Below, in pieces: positions 34,974-43,819 of a stretch of 64,000 bases of DNA. This DNA is from CAYRUD01 sp964427425 (lineage in GTDB: Bacteria; Chlamydiota; Chlamydiia; Chlamydiales; FEN-1388). The position numbers were made by a program, and so were the translations under genes. Each line of letters starts with the position of its first letter. The stretch's first letter is position 1. The notes below the pieces were generated by a model that had not been told where the DNA came from, searched no databases, and worked only from the letters and a program-made list of their open reading frames with translations. The stretch is from positions 186,001 to 250,000 of the forward strand of contig CAYRUD010000014.1 in NCBI GenBank assembly GCA_964427425.1, read 5' to 3'.

Positions 34974-35420
34974 ATGCGAGCTGTTGTTCAAAGGGTTACT
35001 TCTGCATCAGTAGAAGTAGAGGGAAAATGCGTAGGTAAAATCGGAAAAGGCCTTGTTATTTTAGTCGGAGTTAAAGACTCTGACACTCTTCAAGATGTTG
35101 AGTGGCTTTCGAAAAAGATATCCAACCTTCGCATTTTTCCTGATGAAGATGGAAAAATGTCGCGCTCAGTTGTTGATGAGAGACTTGAAGTTCTTGTTAT
35201 AAGCCAATTTACATTGTATTGCTCTTGTAAGTCAGGCAGGCGTCCGGATTGCATGGAAGCTGCCGGAAAGGAAAAGGCGAATGAACTATACGAAGCCTTC
35301 TTGAGACAAATAGAGAGAGACTGTGGAAGTTATCCTCAAAGGGGAATTTTCGCCGCATCTATGGCGGTATCATTAGTCAATGACGGCCCTTTTACGCTGA
35401 TTATAGATTCTTTTACATGA
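34974..35420 (+). CDS. dtd: D-aminoacyl-tRNA deacylase
   Basis: The 148-aa product is a complete DTD, which hydrolyses D-aminoacyl-tRNA (and glycyl-tRNA-Ala) to protect translation. It begins MRAVVQRVTSASVEVEGK and has the two cross-subunit active-site motifs: SQFTLY at about 81-86 and the Gly-cisPro motif in NDGPFT near the end. The loop after SQFTLY is unusually cysteine-rich (CSCKSGRRPDC) where most homologues have ADTRKGNRPSF. It starts 34 bp after rluD and is probably co-transcribed. Confidence 0.95.
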   Translation: MRAVVQRVTSASVEVEGKCVGKIGKGLVILVGVKDSDTLQDVEWLSKKISNLRIFPDEDGKMSRSVVDERLEVLVISQFTLYCSCKSGRRPDCMEAAGKEKANELYEAFLRQIERDCGSYPQRGIFAASMAVSLVNDGPFTLIIDSFT

Positions 35421-35451
35421 AAGAAAGCCCCTTCTCAGAAAAGGGAAGGGG
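35421..35451 (-). terminator. Possible terminator of the ankyrin gene
   Basis: On the minus strand CCCCTTC and GAAGGGG (35445-35451 with 35428-35434) form a hairpin followed by CTTTCTTT. The T tract is interrupted, so this is a weak call. Confidence 0.35.
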
Positions 35452-35476
35452 TGTTGGGGAAAACTATGGGAAGCCC

Positions 35477-38400
35477 TTATGCTATAATACCTAAGCTTTC
35501 GAGCATTCGCACAGCAGCTTCTTTTCGAAGCCAAAGACCATCTTTAGGCATATAGGTCTCTTCATCCAGTTCACTCCTGACTTCTTGCTCAAGATAGTCT
35601 TCTTTTCTGAGGTTTTCGATAGCGGTTTGTGGCTGCATCACCGAAAAAGCGATGAAAGCGCCAAACCGAGAACGAAGGAATTGAACTAACCTATCGACAT
35701 CATCGACGGTAGCGGTAGCCGGATTATAGAATTGAGAGATCTCTGAGCGTATTTTGCTAATATCTTCTGCCATCCAAGAGACTGGCACATTTTTTTGTAA
35801 GTACCATATAGCCTCGTCATCGATTCGGCTTTGCTTTCCTTGGATATTTCTGAGTAAAGTATCCCGGACATTTTGAGGGACGACTACTAAAGCATCCGAA
35901 AGATTTTTCCCCTGTGAGATCTGTTCTTGTATCTTTTCGCTTATTTGCTTGAGCTCGACTTGCTGCTGTTGATTAGGGACATATTTTTCTATCAAAAGAT
36001 TTGCTTGTTCTCTCTTCTCATCAGCGCTCAGCTTTTGATTAGACTCAATGGCATGGAGACTTTCTTTAAGTTTTTCTTGATCTTCGCTTGATAGGTAAGA
36101 GCTCCACAGATCAAATCCGGAGATCTCTGAAACAGCATCATGAATTGAACTTTCTTTACGTTGGATAATCTGATCATAACCACGTTTGATAGAGTTATAT
36201 TCCTCTGAAGAACAGACATCTTTCCAGGCCTCAATGCCTGCTTGTACTGCGTTTTGTTTTCGAGCTTCTTCTATGGCTTTAAAAGGATCTGGAACGGGGG
36301 GTAGGTATGCGCCTTCATTCATTAGAAAAGAGGCTATTTCTTTTCTTGAGGCGTTACTTTTAATGAGCTCTTCTGTTTTCACCAGAATAGGGTCAAATTT
36401 TTCTTTGTTCCAGTCTGAGGGCATGTGATCTTTAAACCAATCCGTGATAAAGTCTTGCCACTTCATTCCTGTTTTCGCGTCGGTACCTGCATATTCAGTG
36501 TTCAAGACATCAGCTGTGAGCTCCACTAAAGCTTTGGCTGTGAAGATGCTATCATATTTATCAAGCCACTCTTTTCGAGTTTCCTCATCTACGGGATTGC
36601 TGAGGGAGTCAATAACTTGATCGGATCCTCTGATCGAGCGATCTTTTCCTATTGTTGAGATAATACGATTGTAGGCGTGTACCTCGCGCCAATTTCCCAT
36701 TACTTGTTCTACAGCGCCTTGTTGGAGCCTCTGGACTATTTTGCTGATAATCCTTGGAAGAATCTCTTCATTATTCACTGATGTACAGCGTAATTGGTAG
36801 ATAGCCATAGCTTCGCCGATATAACGCCCCCCGCAGTGATTTCCTGCGACGGCAAGATCGATAAGAGCTCGCGCTACGCTCTCTTTATCAGGGTCCGTTT
36901 TTAAAGAGGCTATAACATGACGGACAATCGTCTCTAAGTTTTCATAGTATTGATCAAGAGTCTCTTTATCCTCTCGAGAAGGAGTTCCTAAGAATGGCTC
37001 CTTGTTTTGTATCCTGGAGACGAATTGTGAGAGATAGCCTTTTAGCTGATCTTTGTTTACTGGCTCCCCATCATCTTTAAGAGTTGAGGGGTTGATATAC
37101 CCTGGTTCATTCGGATCAGTGAAGTTGATAGTGTCAAACAACTTTAAAAGCTCATCTACGCTCGTGTCTTTGGGCGCTTCAGGAATATCGTCCTGCATAG
37201 AGGTGTTTAATTTTTCGTAGTTGATAGCAAAGAAAGAGGTGTAGTCGATGTCAAGATTTGGATTCTTTGTTTTCACTCGATCAAGAGCTGCGTTGAATGT
37301 ATCAAAAGAAGTGGTCTTTCTAACGGCTGTAGAGATGGCTGGGTCTTGCAAAAACAGGCATATCTCTATGGCTTCGTCAAGGTTTTTTGTGATTCTTTCA
37401 GGCTTTGATATTAACTCGTCTTTAAGGTTTTCCACTCCAACTTGCTTGATGATTTCTATGAGGTTTGGGTAATTTTTGAAGAAGCAGCAAGTAAGGCTTT
37501 CGTCTTTCCACCCAAGAATAGGTTTACAAAGCATGAAAACAGCCTCATCCAAGGTGGCTATCTCTTCTCCTTTCTGCCTGATAAATGAGATTATTTTCTC
37601 AACTGAACGCGGTGATCGGCCCTTTATTGCTAGAAAGAGAAGGGGTGCCCCCCCTCGAAATTCTTTGAGAGGATCGACGCCATTATCTATTAGCAGATCT
37701 ATTATGAGCCCTAATGGACCGCTTAGTTTTTTACGAACGCATAGATCAAGGATCGAAACACCTCTTTCATCTGCAGGATTAAATTCTAGGTTATGCTGAG
37801 CTAATGTTCGAATCAGTAATTCTGCTACTTTTGCGTGGCCTTTTTTTATAGCTACCTGAAGAGCTGTATCTCCTTCTGTATTCAACATATTAATGAGAGG
37901 AGTCTCATTTCGAGGTAAGGGTAGCTGAACTTGTACTTCATTAAGGATCAATTGAGCTGTTTCTTCATTGCCAGCTTCAGCAGCGGCATGAAGGATGGTC
38001 TCATAAGAGCGACCTCCAAACATCAGGCTAAAATTGAATTCGACAGGAAGATCCTGTTTGAGTTCTTTGTGTCTTTCAATCAGGAATTTAGCCACTTTGT
38101 CATGCTTCGCGCGGATAGCTGCGTGCAGAAGTTCTTTATGGTATTCTATGCTCTGGCAGTTGTTGAATTGGCCGAGTGGGGTTAGGAGTTCATTTTGAAC
38201 TAATTTTAGATCCTTATTATGCTCTGTCATTAATCGAGCAATATAGTTGGGATCTTCTATGGTCTCTACCTCGAAGGGACTCTTTGAGCTTCTCTTTTCC
38301 AATATAATCTTTTTTTCTTGAAGCACCAAGGCAAATAATCCTACTTCCACATATTGCGGGAGCTGTTTGTCTTGAAAACCACTCAACTCTTCTGCAATGA

Positions 38401-39445
38401 AGTAACGAATTGTATCTATCTGCTTAATGAAAGAAATAAAATCCTTCTCTTGTATATGGATCGGTTCTTTGCTTTTCGAAATTATCCTGAGCAAACTACT
38501 CGCAGCGATTGCAACTTTAATTTTAGAAGTATTGGTGGGATTCTTAAGCTCTAGTCCTCCAAGGGAAACTAGTCGGGATATATCTTCTGTTTGGATGGAA
38601 TTCGAGCCGTCTTCACCTAACATACTTAGCACAAACTGCTCAATATATTCATGCCGATTAATATTGGCCTTGCTGGTATCTATTAGTGCTTTTTTAAATT
38701 GCTCAACAGGAGTTTTTTCTAACTGAGACTCAAGTTCTAATTTATGCTGATCGCTTAATCCAAACTCATCGATATGAGACATTATTTTGTCAGAATTTTT
38801 TCCTGCTTCCTCAACAATTTGGTAAAGAGTTTCTTGAGGAAAACCAAAATCCTCGATGCATCCCTCGTACCAATCTATATAGGGGTTCTTTGCGAATTGG
38901 ATAAAGAGCTGTTTGAAAGCAGCAAGTATCTCTTTTTGTTGATCTTCTGAGCAGTTTTTTGAAAATTCGCGACGCTGTTGGTTCAAGGCTATTATTTTCT
39001 CTTTCGCCTGATCGCAAATTTCTGGTTGGTCCCAATCAGCAGAGTATAATAGATAAGCTGCCTCGTTGACTTGTCCGATGAAGCCATTTATTTGTTGTTC
39101 GGATAGTCTTTGCGCTTCTTCTAAAGCGGCGGCTCCTGAGGACGATGCGGAAATATTTATATCATCATCATCGTCTACCATGAGATCGGAATCTAAGACA
39201 GTTTCCTTAATCTTCTTAGTAGTGCTCGATGATGCATCGCTCACATCGTGTTTTCTTTTCTTTTGATTCTCCGTTGAGGAAGAAGGATCTGAGATATTGA
39301 GGCCTGGGGTTGAGGAAGAGCTTTCTTTGTTTTTCTTTCTTGCTGCTTTCCTTCCTTGCAGGTGTCCTTGATGGGATGATGAGTTGTTAGTTGTGGGCTG
39401 ATTTTGAATTGGCTGATTTGGATTATTGTTAACGCTGAATCCCAT
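35477..39445 (-). CDS. Large ankyrin-repeat protein, candidate secreted effector
   Basis: The 1322-aa product has ankyrin-like repeats at about residues 428-620 (ELLHAAIRAKHDKVAKFLIE, ETILHAAAEAGNEETAQLIL, DTALQVAIKKGHAKVAELLI, VSILDLCVRKKLSGPLGLII). The first 125 residues are low-complexity Asn/Gln/Ser and contain two basic clusters, RKAARKKNK (about 31-39) and KKRKHD (about 60-66), that resemble a bipartite nuclear localisation signal, followed by an acidic run LMVDDDDDINIS. The large C-terminal part (650-1322) is helical and unrecognised. No signal peptide. AAGGTG lies just before the ATG. Eukaryotic-type repeats plus an NLS-like segment suggest a type III effector acting in the host, an inference. 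It is the largest gene in the window. Confidence 0.75.
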   Translation of the reverse strand: MGFSVNNNPNQPIQNQPTTNNSSSHQGHLQGRKAARKKNKESSSSTPGLNISDPSSSTENQKKRKHDVSDASSSTTKKIKETVLDSDLMVDDDDDINISASSSGAAALEEAQRLSEQQINGFIGQVNEAAYLLYSADWDQPEICDQAKEKIIALNQQRREFSKNCSEDQQKEILAAFKQLFIQFAKNPYIDWYEGCIEDFGFPQETLYQIVEEAGKNSDKIMSHIDEFGLSDQHKLELESQLEKTPVEQFKKALIDTSKANINRHEYIEQFVLSMLGEDGSNSIQTEDISRLVSLGGLELKNPTNTSKIKVAIAASSLLRIISKSKEPIHIQEKDFISFIKQIDTIRYFIAEELSGFQDKQLPQYVEVGLFALVLQEKKIILEKRSSKSPFEVETIEDPNYIARLMTEHNKDLKLVQNELLTPLGQFNNCQSIEYHKELLHAAIRAKHDKVAKFLIERHKELKQDLPVEFNFSLMFGGRSYETILHAAAEAGNEETAQLILNEVQVQLPLPRNETPLINMLNTEGDTALQVAIKKGHAKVAELLIRTLAQHNLEFNPADERGVSILDLCVRKKLSGPLGLIIDLLIDNGVDPLKEFRGGAPLLFLAIKGRSPRSVEKIISFIRQKGEEIATLDEAVFMLCKPILGWKDESLTCCFFKNYPNLIEIIKQVGVENLKDELISKPERITKNLDEAIEICLFLQDPAISTAVRKTTSFDTFNAALDRVKTKNPNLDIDYTSFFAINYEKLNTSMQDDIPEAPKDTSVDELLKLFDTINFTDPNEPGYINPSTLKDDGEPVNKDQLKGYLSQFVSRIQNKEPFLGTPSREDKETLDQYYENLETIVRHVIASLKTDPDKESVARALIDLAVAGNHCGGRYIGEAMAIYQLRCTSVNNEEILPRIISKIVQRLQQGAVEQVMGNWREVHAYNRIISTIGKDRSIRGSDQVIDSLSNPVDEETRKEWLDKYDSIFTAKALVELTADVLNTEYAGTDAKTGMKWQDFITDWFKDHMPSDWNKEKFDPILVKTEELIKSNASRKEIASFLMNEGAYLPPVPDPFKAIEEARKQNAVQAGIEAWKDVCSSEEYNSIKRGYDQIIQRKESSIHDAVSEISGFDLWSSYLSSEDQEKLKESLHAIESNQKLSADEKREQANLLIEKYVPNQQQQVELKQISEKIQEQISQGKNLSDALVVVPQNVRDTLLRNIQGKQSRIDDEAIWYLQKNVPVSWMAEDISKIRSEISQFYNPATATVDDVDRLVQFLRSRFGAFIAFSVMQPQTAIENLRKEDYLEQEVRSELDEETYMPKDGLWLRKEAAVRMLESLGIIA

Positions 39446-40215
39446 AAGGCACCTTATTTTTTTGTACTAAGCTTGGCTTTCGTCAAAACTAAATTTTATT
39501 TCAACAAAAATTTTAAGGTTAGATTTTGTCTTTCAATTAAGAATCCTTGTCTCGTTTTGGTTGTTTTTTAATCCGCCTATCACAATAGTTTTTGTCTTTT
39601 GTTAAAACTCAAGTCCAGCCATTTTGAGAACTAACCATTAAATGATCCTTGGCGTAAGGTAAGCACTTAACTTCATATGCTTTAGATACATGATCTGCAT
39701 TGTTCACTTAGAGCTTTTTACATACACGTCATGCAAGGGATTACGTTTCATCGGATATAAGGTTGCGTTTAATATTTAAGAGTGATGAAGAAGAGATCTT
39801 GTTGTATTAATACTTAGACAATGTGCTAACTTTATTTTTAAGTGTTGGATTTGAAATATGCGCTTAGATGGTGCTGGATTACTGGCTTTTACCCATCAAT
39901 GACTCAATAATCTCAATCCGAGTTATTTTTGCGAGTGATTAGATGCCAATTACTTCCAACATTATTATCTTGAAATCATGCGGGCAGATGGCGATTTAGT
40001 TAGGAAAATCAATCAGTGTGCTGCTAAAATGTTCTCCTTTTGAGCGCCGCTTTGAGGGAGCTGTTTAAAAGCTCATTCGTGTGTACGGGGCTTAATGGGG
40101 TGAAAAAACGTTCGTTTTATCAGAGATGCACATTTTTCTCTCTGATGTAGAGATTGTTAATCGTATAATGAATAGAAGAACTGCTCTTTGAAGAAAATAG
40201 ATAGCTGATTGTGGC
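39446..40215. other. 770-bp intergenic stretch, no intact gene
   Basis: This is the longest gene-free stretch. It is divergent between the ankyrin gene and the coiled-coil gene. I find no tRNA, terminator or long frame. A 62-codon frame at 39858-40043 reads smoothly apart from two in-frame TGA codons and may be a gene remnant. A perfect -10 box TATAAT at 40164-40169 could serve the 40216 gene, although no matching -35 is visible. A small RNA or a decayed gene could be hidden here. Confidence 0.5.
40164..40169 (+). promoter_or_regulatory. Candidate -10 box of the coiled-coil gene
   Basis: TATAAT is a perfect -10 hexamer 46 bp before the ATG at 40216, but the -35 position shows nothing like TTGACA. 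Confidence 0.3.
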
Positions 40216-41796
40216 ATGAGAGAAGACGTGGGAGAAGCATCGAAGTCGATGAGTTCATCAATTTCAATACATTCTATAGAGCAGGCAATTCACTATTACA
40301 TCAAATCCCTCTCCGAAGACGTCTCGTCATCAGGATGGCGCCAGTTTAACTGGATATGGGAGGAGCTGCCGTGGTACACAAAGCTTCTTGCGATCACGGG
40401 CTTCTTGTCATTCGAATCCACGCTGAATAAGTTTATCCTTCCGGTCCTTTTCAAGGCTTCTATTTCTACTTTAGAGAGATTTCAAAAAGGGGATTGGAGA
40501 CGTCAAGAAGAGGAGAAGCTGAAGGCTTTATACTCCTTTTTTCATGAGCGTTTACTACTCCTCACGCCTTTCATGCCAAATGAATCGATAAAGGAATTTC
40601 TTGCTCTGAGTATTTCTTCGAAGTCTTTTCCTTCTTTCATTAGTGAGCGCGATAGTTGGAAAGAGCTTTTCTCTAACCTTTCAGCTGCTTCTCAATTAAA
40701 GTCGAAAGCAATTCTTTTATGGCATCGCCATGAAACGCTGAGTCAATATAGACTCCGCCTCAAGTCCTTTTATGAAGCATCTCATGATGATATGAGCGAG
40801 AAGAAGGTAATCAAGAGGGATGCCGGTCACTCCGCCAATGTAAATATGCGCCAGCAATTTACTCGAGAAGGTGTTGAGGATAAGGGGCTTAAGGCGCGAC
40901 AGTGTTCTCGAGAGCTTGAGAGGTTAGAGGAGGCTATAGACTCTGCGCTTCAAGGAATAAAGAAGAGAATAGAGCGGATTTCGCATAAGCTGAACACCTT
41001 CAAGGAGAAAGTGAAGAGCAGATATATCTTCCAAGCTGTTCTTTTACGCCATGAAGATTACGAACTCTATTCATACTCAGAAGCTTTATATGAAGAGTCA
41101 TTAACTCTTTTACTTGAGCTTGAAGAGATCCAGGAAAAGCTTGTAGAATTGGTTAGTCGTAGAATTGATACAGTTGAAAGAGGCGAAGAGGTCTACGTAC
41201 GCTTACAAGAGATCGATGTATCTTTAGATGCATTTGAAAAGCGAAGAGAAGAATTAGAGACGAAAGGGGATGCTTTTGAATCTCATGTAACCACTCTTTC
41301 TTCTCGTGTAGAGGGGTCTATCTTTAGACTCTTTAAGCGCATTGACGCTATTCCACTCTTATCGCTGAGTAATCCAATTCGCCAGCAGCAAATGAAGCTT
41401 GTGAAGATGGCTCGAGAGAAGCTCAAGCTCTATCGCTCGCTTGCTCTTAAGCCTCCGGGGCCTCATATTTCTTTTACTTCCTTGGAACGTGAAATTGGTG
41501 CAGTTATTGAGCTTGCCAAAAGTTTTTATGAAGAAGGTAAAGAAATTGAGGAAATGAGAAGCCGTTTGAAGGTCCTTTCTTCAGAGATTGAGAAAATCAT
41601 GAGAGAAGAGGCGGGTAGAGAAGAATTCGTTGATAGAACCTCGAAAGATACGATTCCTAGCCTTGAGAATATTCTGACTAAGATCTCTCTTCTCGATAAA
41701 AATATTGAGATGCTTGCCGATCGCCATGAGCAATTTGAGCGGATCGTGGAGGAACTTTCCTTCTTCGAAAAACGAAGAGAAAAGAAAATTTCTTAA
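40216..41796 (+). CDS. Hypothetical coiled-coil protein
   Basis: I do not recognise this 526-aa protein. One hydrophobic helix is seen at about 55-80 (WYTKLLAITGFLSFESTLNK, then FILPVLFKA). From about 225 to 526 the sequence is almost entirely charged helix with heptad spacing (SRELERLEEAIDSALQGIKK; LTLLLELEEIQEKLVELVSR; LEKREEL-type repeats), so extended coiled coils are likely. It has no signal peptide and no clear Shine-Dalgarno. It precedes khpA and slc1 on the same strand. It could be a structural, division-related or secreted protein; none can be preferred. Confidence 0.65.
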   Translation: MREDVGEASKSMSSSISIHSIEQAIHYYIKSLSEDVSSSGWRQFNWIWEELPWYTKLLAITGFLSFESTLNKFILPVLFKASISTLERFQKGDWRRQEEEKLKALYSFFHERLLLLTPFMPNESIKEFLALSISSKSFPSFISERDSWKELFSNLSAASQLKSKAILLWHRHETLSQYRLRLKSFYEASHDDMSEKKVIKRDAGHSANVNMRQQFTREGVEDKGLKARQCSRELERLEEAIDSALQGIKKRIERISHKLNTFKEKVKSRYIFQAVLLRHEDYELYSYSEALYEESLTLLLELEEIQEKLVELVSRRIDTVERGEEVYVRLQEIDVSLDAFEKRREELETKGDAFESHVTTLSSRVEGSIFRLFKRIDAIPLLSLSNPIRQQQMKLVKMAREKLKLYRSLALKPPGPHISFTSLEREIGAVIELAKSFYEEGKEIEEMRSRLKVLSSEIEKIMREEAGREEFVDRTSKDTIPSLENILTKISLLDKNIEMLADRHEQFERIVEELSFFEKRREKKIS

Positions 41797-41921
41797 GGAT
41801 ATCTTTGATATTTGTAAAATTTTTTTGAAAGATCCTTTTCATGAAATTCTCTCTTTATTATAAGCCATCATAAGGAACACTCCTGCTTTCCTGGTACGAT
41901 GTTGAATAGAGGGAACGAAAA

Positions 41922-42176
41922 ATGAAAGAATTTGTGGCGTACATTGTTAAAAACTTGGTTGATCATCCAGATAAGGTTCGAATTAACGAAATTGGTGGTA
42001 CGCATACCTTGATTATTGAATTAGCTGTTGAAAAAGAAGATATCGGCAAAATCATCGGTAAGAAAGGAAAGACCATTAACGCTATTCGTACACTGTTGAT
42101 GTCAGTCGCAAGTCGAAATGGAATTCGAGTAAATCTCGAAATAATTGAAGACGAAAAAGCGCACACTGAAGAGTAA
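41922..42176 (+). CDS. khpA: KH-domain RNA-binding protein KhpA
   Basis: The 84-aa product is a single type-II KH domain with the RNA-contacting GxxG loop in DIGKIIGKKGKTINAIRTLL. Length and N-terminus (MKEFVAYIVKNLVDHPDKVR) match KhpA/YlqC proteins, which act with KhpB as global RNA chaperones in Gram-positives. The role in chlamydiae is not known to me. A GAGGG Shine-Dalgarno lies 8 bp before the start. It is followed after 126 bp by slc1. Confidence 0.92.
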   Translation: MKEFVAYIVKNLVDHPDKVRINEIGGTHTLIIELAVEKEDIGKIIGKKGKTINAIRTLLMSVASRNGIRVNLEIIEDEKAHTEE

Positions 42177-42302
42177 AAACTCTTTATAGAATTAGAAATA
42201 CGCTGTCTTTTTTTCCTATACAGGAAACAGCCGTACAATGTAAAAATTGAGTTATGAGACGTAATTCCCAAGCCCGCCGAAAAGAGTTAAGGGAGGATAC
42301 CT

Positions 42303-42818
42303 ATGTCATTGGAAAATGCACGTGAAAATTTAAAAGAATTTGGTAAGGAGCTAGGTCTTGAAGATCTAGATTTCGATGAAAATAATACTTGTATTCTTGG
42401 TATAGACGACGAGTATTCTCTTCATATCACATACGAGCCAAATTCGAAGAAGCTCTATATTTATTCCCCACTTCTCGATGGGCTTCCAAAAGACAATAAC
42501 ATTAAGCTACGCCTTTATGAGAAACTGTTAGAAGGATCTCTTCTTGGTGGTCAAATGGCTGGTGGTGGAGTCGGTGTTGCAGTAAACGAAGAGCTTATTC
42601 TCGTTCATTCAACAATCGATATGGAGCATGCAGTTGCTGCAGCTCTTAGAAACTATGCTCCTGTCTTTGTTGAGATGGTTGAGAAGTGGAGAAAGTCTTG
42701 CCAAGAGATTTCCGAAGGCCGCGATGACGGTGCAAAAGCCTCAACAGGCCCTTCTTTAGCTCAAGGCGCTGCTCGTCAGCCAGCAGGTGGATCTCCACAA
42801 GGCTTTATCAAGATCTAA
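42303..42818 (+). CDS. slc1: Type III secretion chaperone Slc1 (CesT family)
   Basis: The 171-aa product closely matches what I remember of C. trachomatis Slc1 (CT043): ENLKEFGKELGLEDLDFDEN, then NNTCILGIDDEYSLHITYE, LYIYSPLLDGLPKDNNIKLR and LYEKLLEGSLLGGQMAGGGV. Slc1 is a dimeric class I chaperone in the cytosol that delivers early effectors such as Tarp and TepP to the type III apparatus. The C-terminus is a Gly/Pro/Gln-rich tail, as in the Chlamydia protein. A very strong GGGAGGA Shine-Dalgarno and a strong terminator frame the gene. It is the clearest taxonomic marker in the window and shows that the organism has a type III system. Confidence 0.95.
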   Translation: MSLENARENLKEFGKELGLEDLDFDENNTCILGIDDEYSLHITYEPNSKKLYIYSPLLDGLPKDNNIKLRLYEKLLEGSLLGGQMAGGGVGVAVNEELILVHSTIDMEHAVAAALRNYAPVFVEMVEKWRKSCQEISEGRDDGAKASTGPSLAQGAARQPAGGSPQGFIKI

Positions 42819-42891
42819 AAAGATCTTTCCACAGTCAATTTATTGAGAGTGTAATATATAGTACTCTTAACATCTATCGGCATGGAATAAG

Positions 42892-42929
42892 CCGCAGTTT
42901 ACTTCTCATAAGTAGACTGCGGTTTTTTT
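42892..42929 (+). terminator. Terminator of slc1
   Basis: A 13-bp stem CCGCAGTTTACTT / AAGTAGACTGCGG (42892-42904 with 42910-42922, one mismatch) is followed by seven T. Confidence 0.85.
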
Positions 42930-43034
42930 ATTTTACGAAAGATGGGAAGGCAATTAAAGAAAAACCCTCTTCTACATGGAAACCAGTGTAAAAGAGAGTG
43001 TCGCAATAGGGTCATAGAGAAGTTTCTGTGAGAA

Positions 43035-43649
43035 TTAGGCAATAGCTTTGAGATACTTCTCTTCAACGAACTTCCAGTTAATGACGGACCAGATAGCCTT
43101 AACATAGTCAGCTCGTACATTCTTGTACTGGAGGTAATACGCATGTTCCCAAACATCCACGCCGAGGAGCGGGAGAAGTCCTTTCGTACTTAATGGATCT
43201 TGATTGTCACATGTTGCGATCTCAAGTCTTTTCATTGCTTTGTTATACCCAAGCCAGCACCAGCCAGAACCTTGATGGGCGACTGCTTTCGAAGAGAACT
43301 GCTCTTTAAACTGATCGATTGAGCCAAATTGAGCTTCAATAGCTTTTTTGAGCGCTCCATCATGAAATACCCCGCCGCCATTTGATTGAGGGGCAAGCAT
43401 TTTCCAGAAAAGATCGTGATTGACATGGCCGCCGCCGTTGAATTTCAACTGCTGTGTGAGGGCGATCTGAGTTGCGATATCTCCTTTTTCCTCAGCTTCT
43501 TTAAATTGTTCTAAAGCTTTGTTATAGTTAGTAACGTAGGCCGCATGGTGTTTCTTATGATGGATCTCCATGATCTCTTTTGAGATGACGGGCTCTAGAG
43601 CTTCATATGGATATGGAAGCTCTGGTAACGTAAGAGGTGTATGTGACAT
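43035..43649 (-). CDS. sodA: Superoxide dismutase (Mn/Fe)
   Basis: The 204-aa product (ATG at 43649; a TTG two codons upstream is unlikely) is a Mn/Fe superoxide dismutase. Metal ligands occur in the usual contexts: HHKKHHAAYVTNYNKAL, GGGHVNHDLFWKML, and DVWEHAYYLQYKNVRADYV near the C-terminus. It converts superoxide to peroxide and oxygen in the cytosol and probably protects against host oxidative burst. The GG..W pattern and the overall length (about 200 aa) do not settle Mn versus Fe. The order sod-hemD/hemC-radA-rnc-dcrA resembles CT294-CT299. Confidence 0.95.
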   Translation of the reverse strand: MSHTPLTLPELPYPYEALEPVISKEIMEIHHKKHHAAYVTNYNKALEQFKEAEEKGDIATQIALTQQLKFNGGGHVNHDLFWKMLAPQSNGGGVFHDGALKKAIEAQFGSIDQFKEQFSSKAVAHQGSGWCWLGYNKAMKRLEIATCDNQDPLSTKGLLPLLGVDVWEHAYYLQYKNVRADYVKAIWSVINWKFVEEKYLKAIA

Positions 43650-43819
43650 AGGCAAATATAGATCCTCATACTAGTGTTTAAACAAAAAAACTTTAGGAAG
43701 GCTTCTCAAAGTGCCATGTAAGAGAAAGTCTTAGCAATCGTATCGTTTTATCTATTGTACGGGTAGAGCTACTTTTTTTCATGAAACAAGGAATAAATAA
43801 TGATTTCACATGCAGATTT

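Noticed and set aside
39858..40043. Selenocysteine or TGA-as-Trp recoding in the intergenic stretch
   Set aside because: No SECIS-like hairpin follows the TGA codons, and other genes in the window use TGA as a normal stop (rlmN-side genes, parC, rluD), so remnant or chance is the simpler reading.
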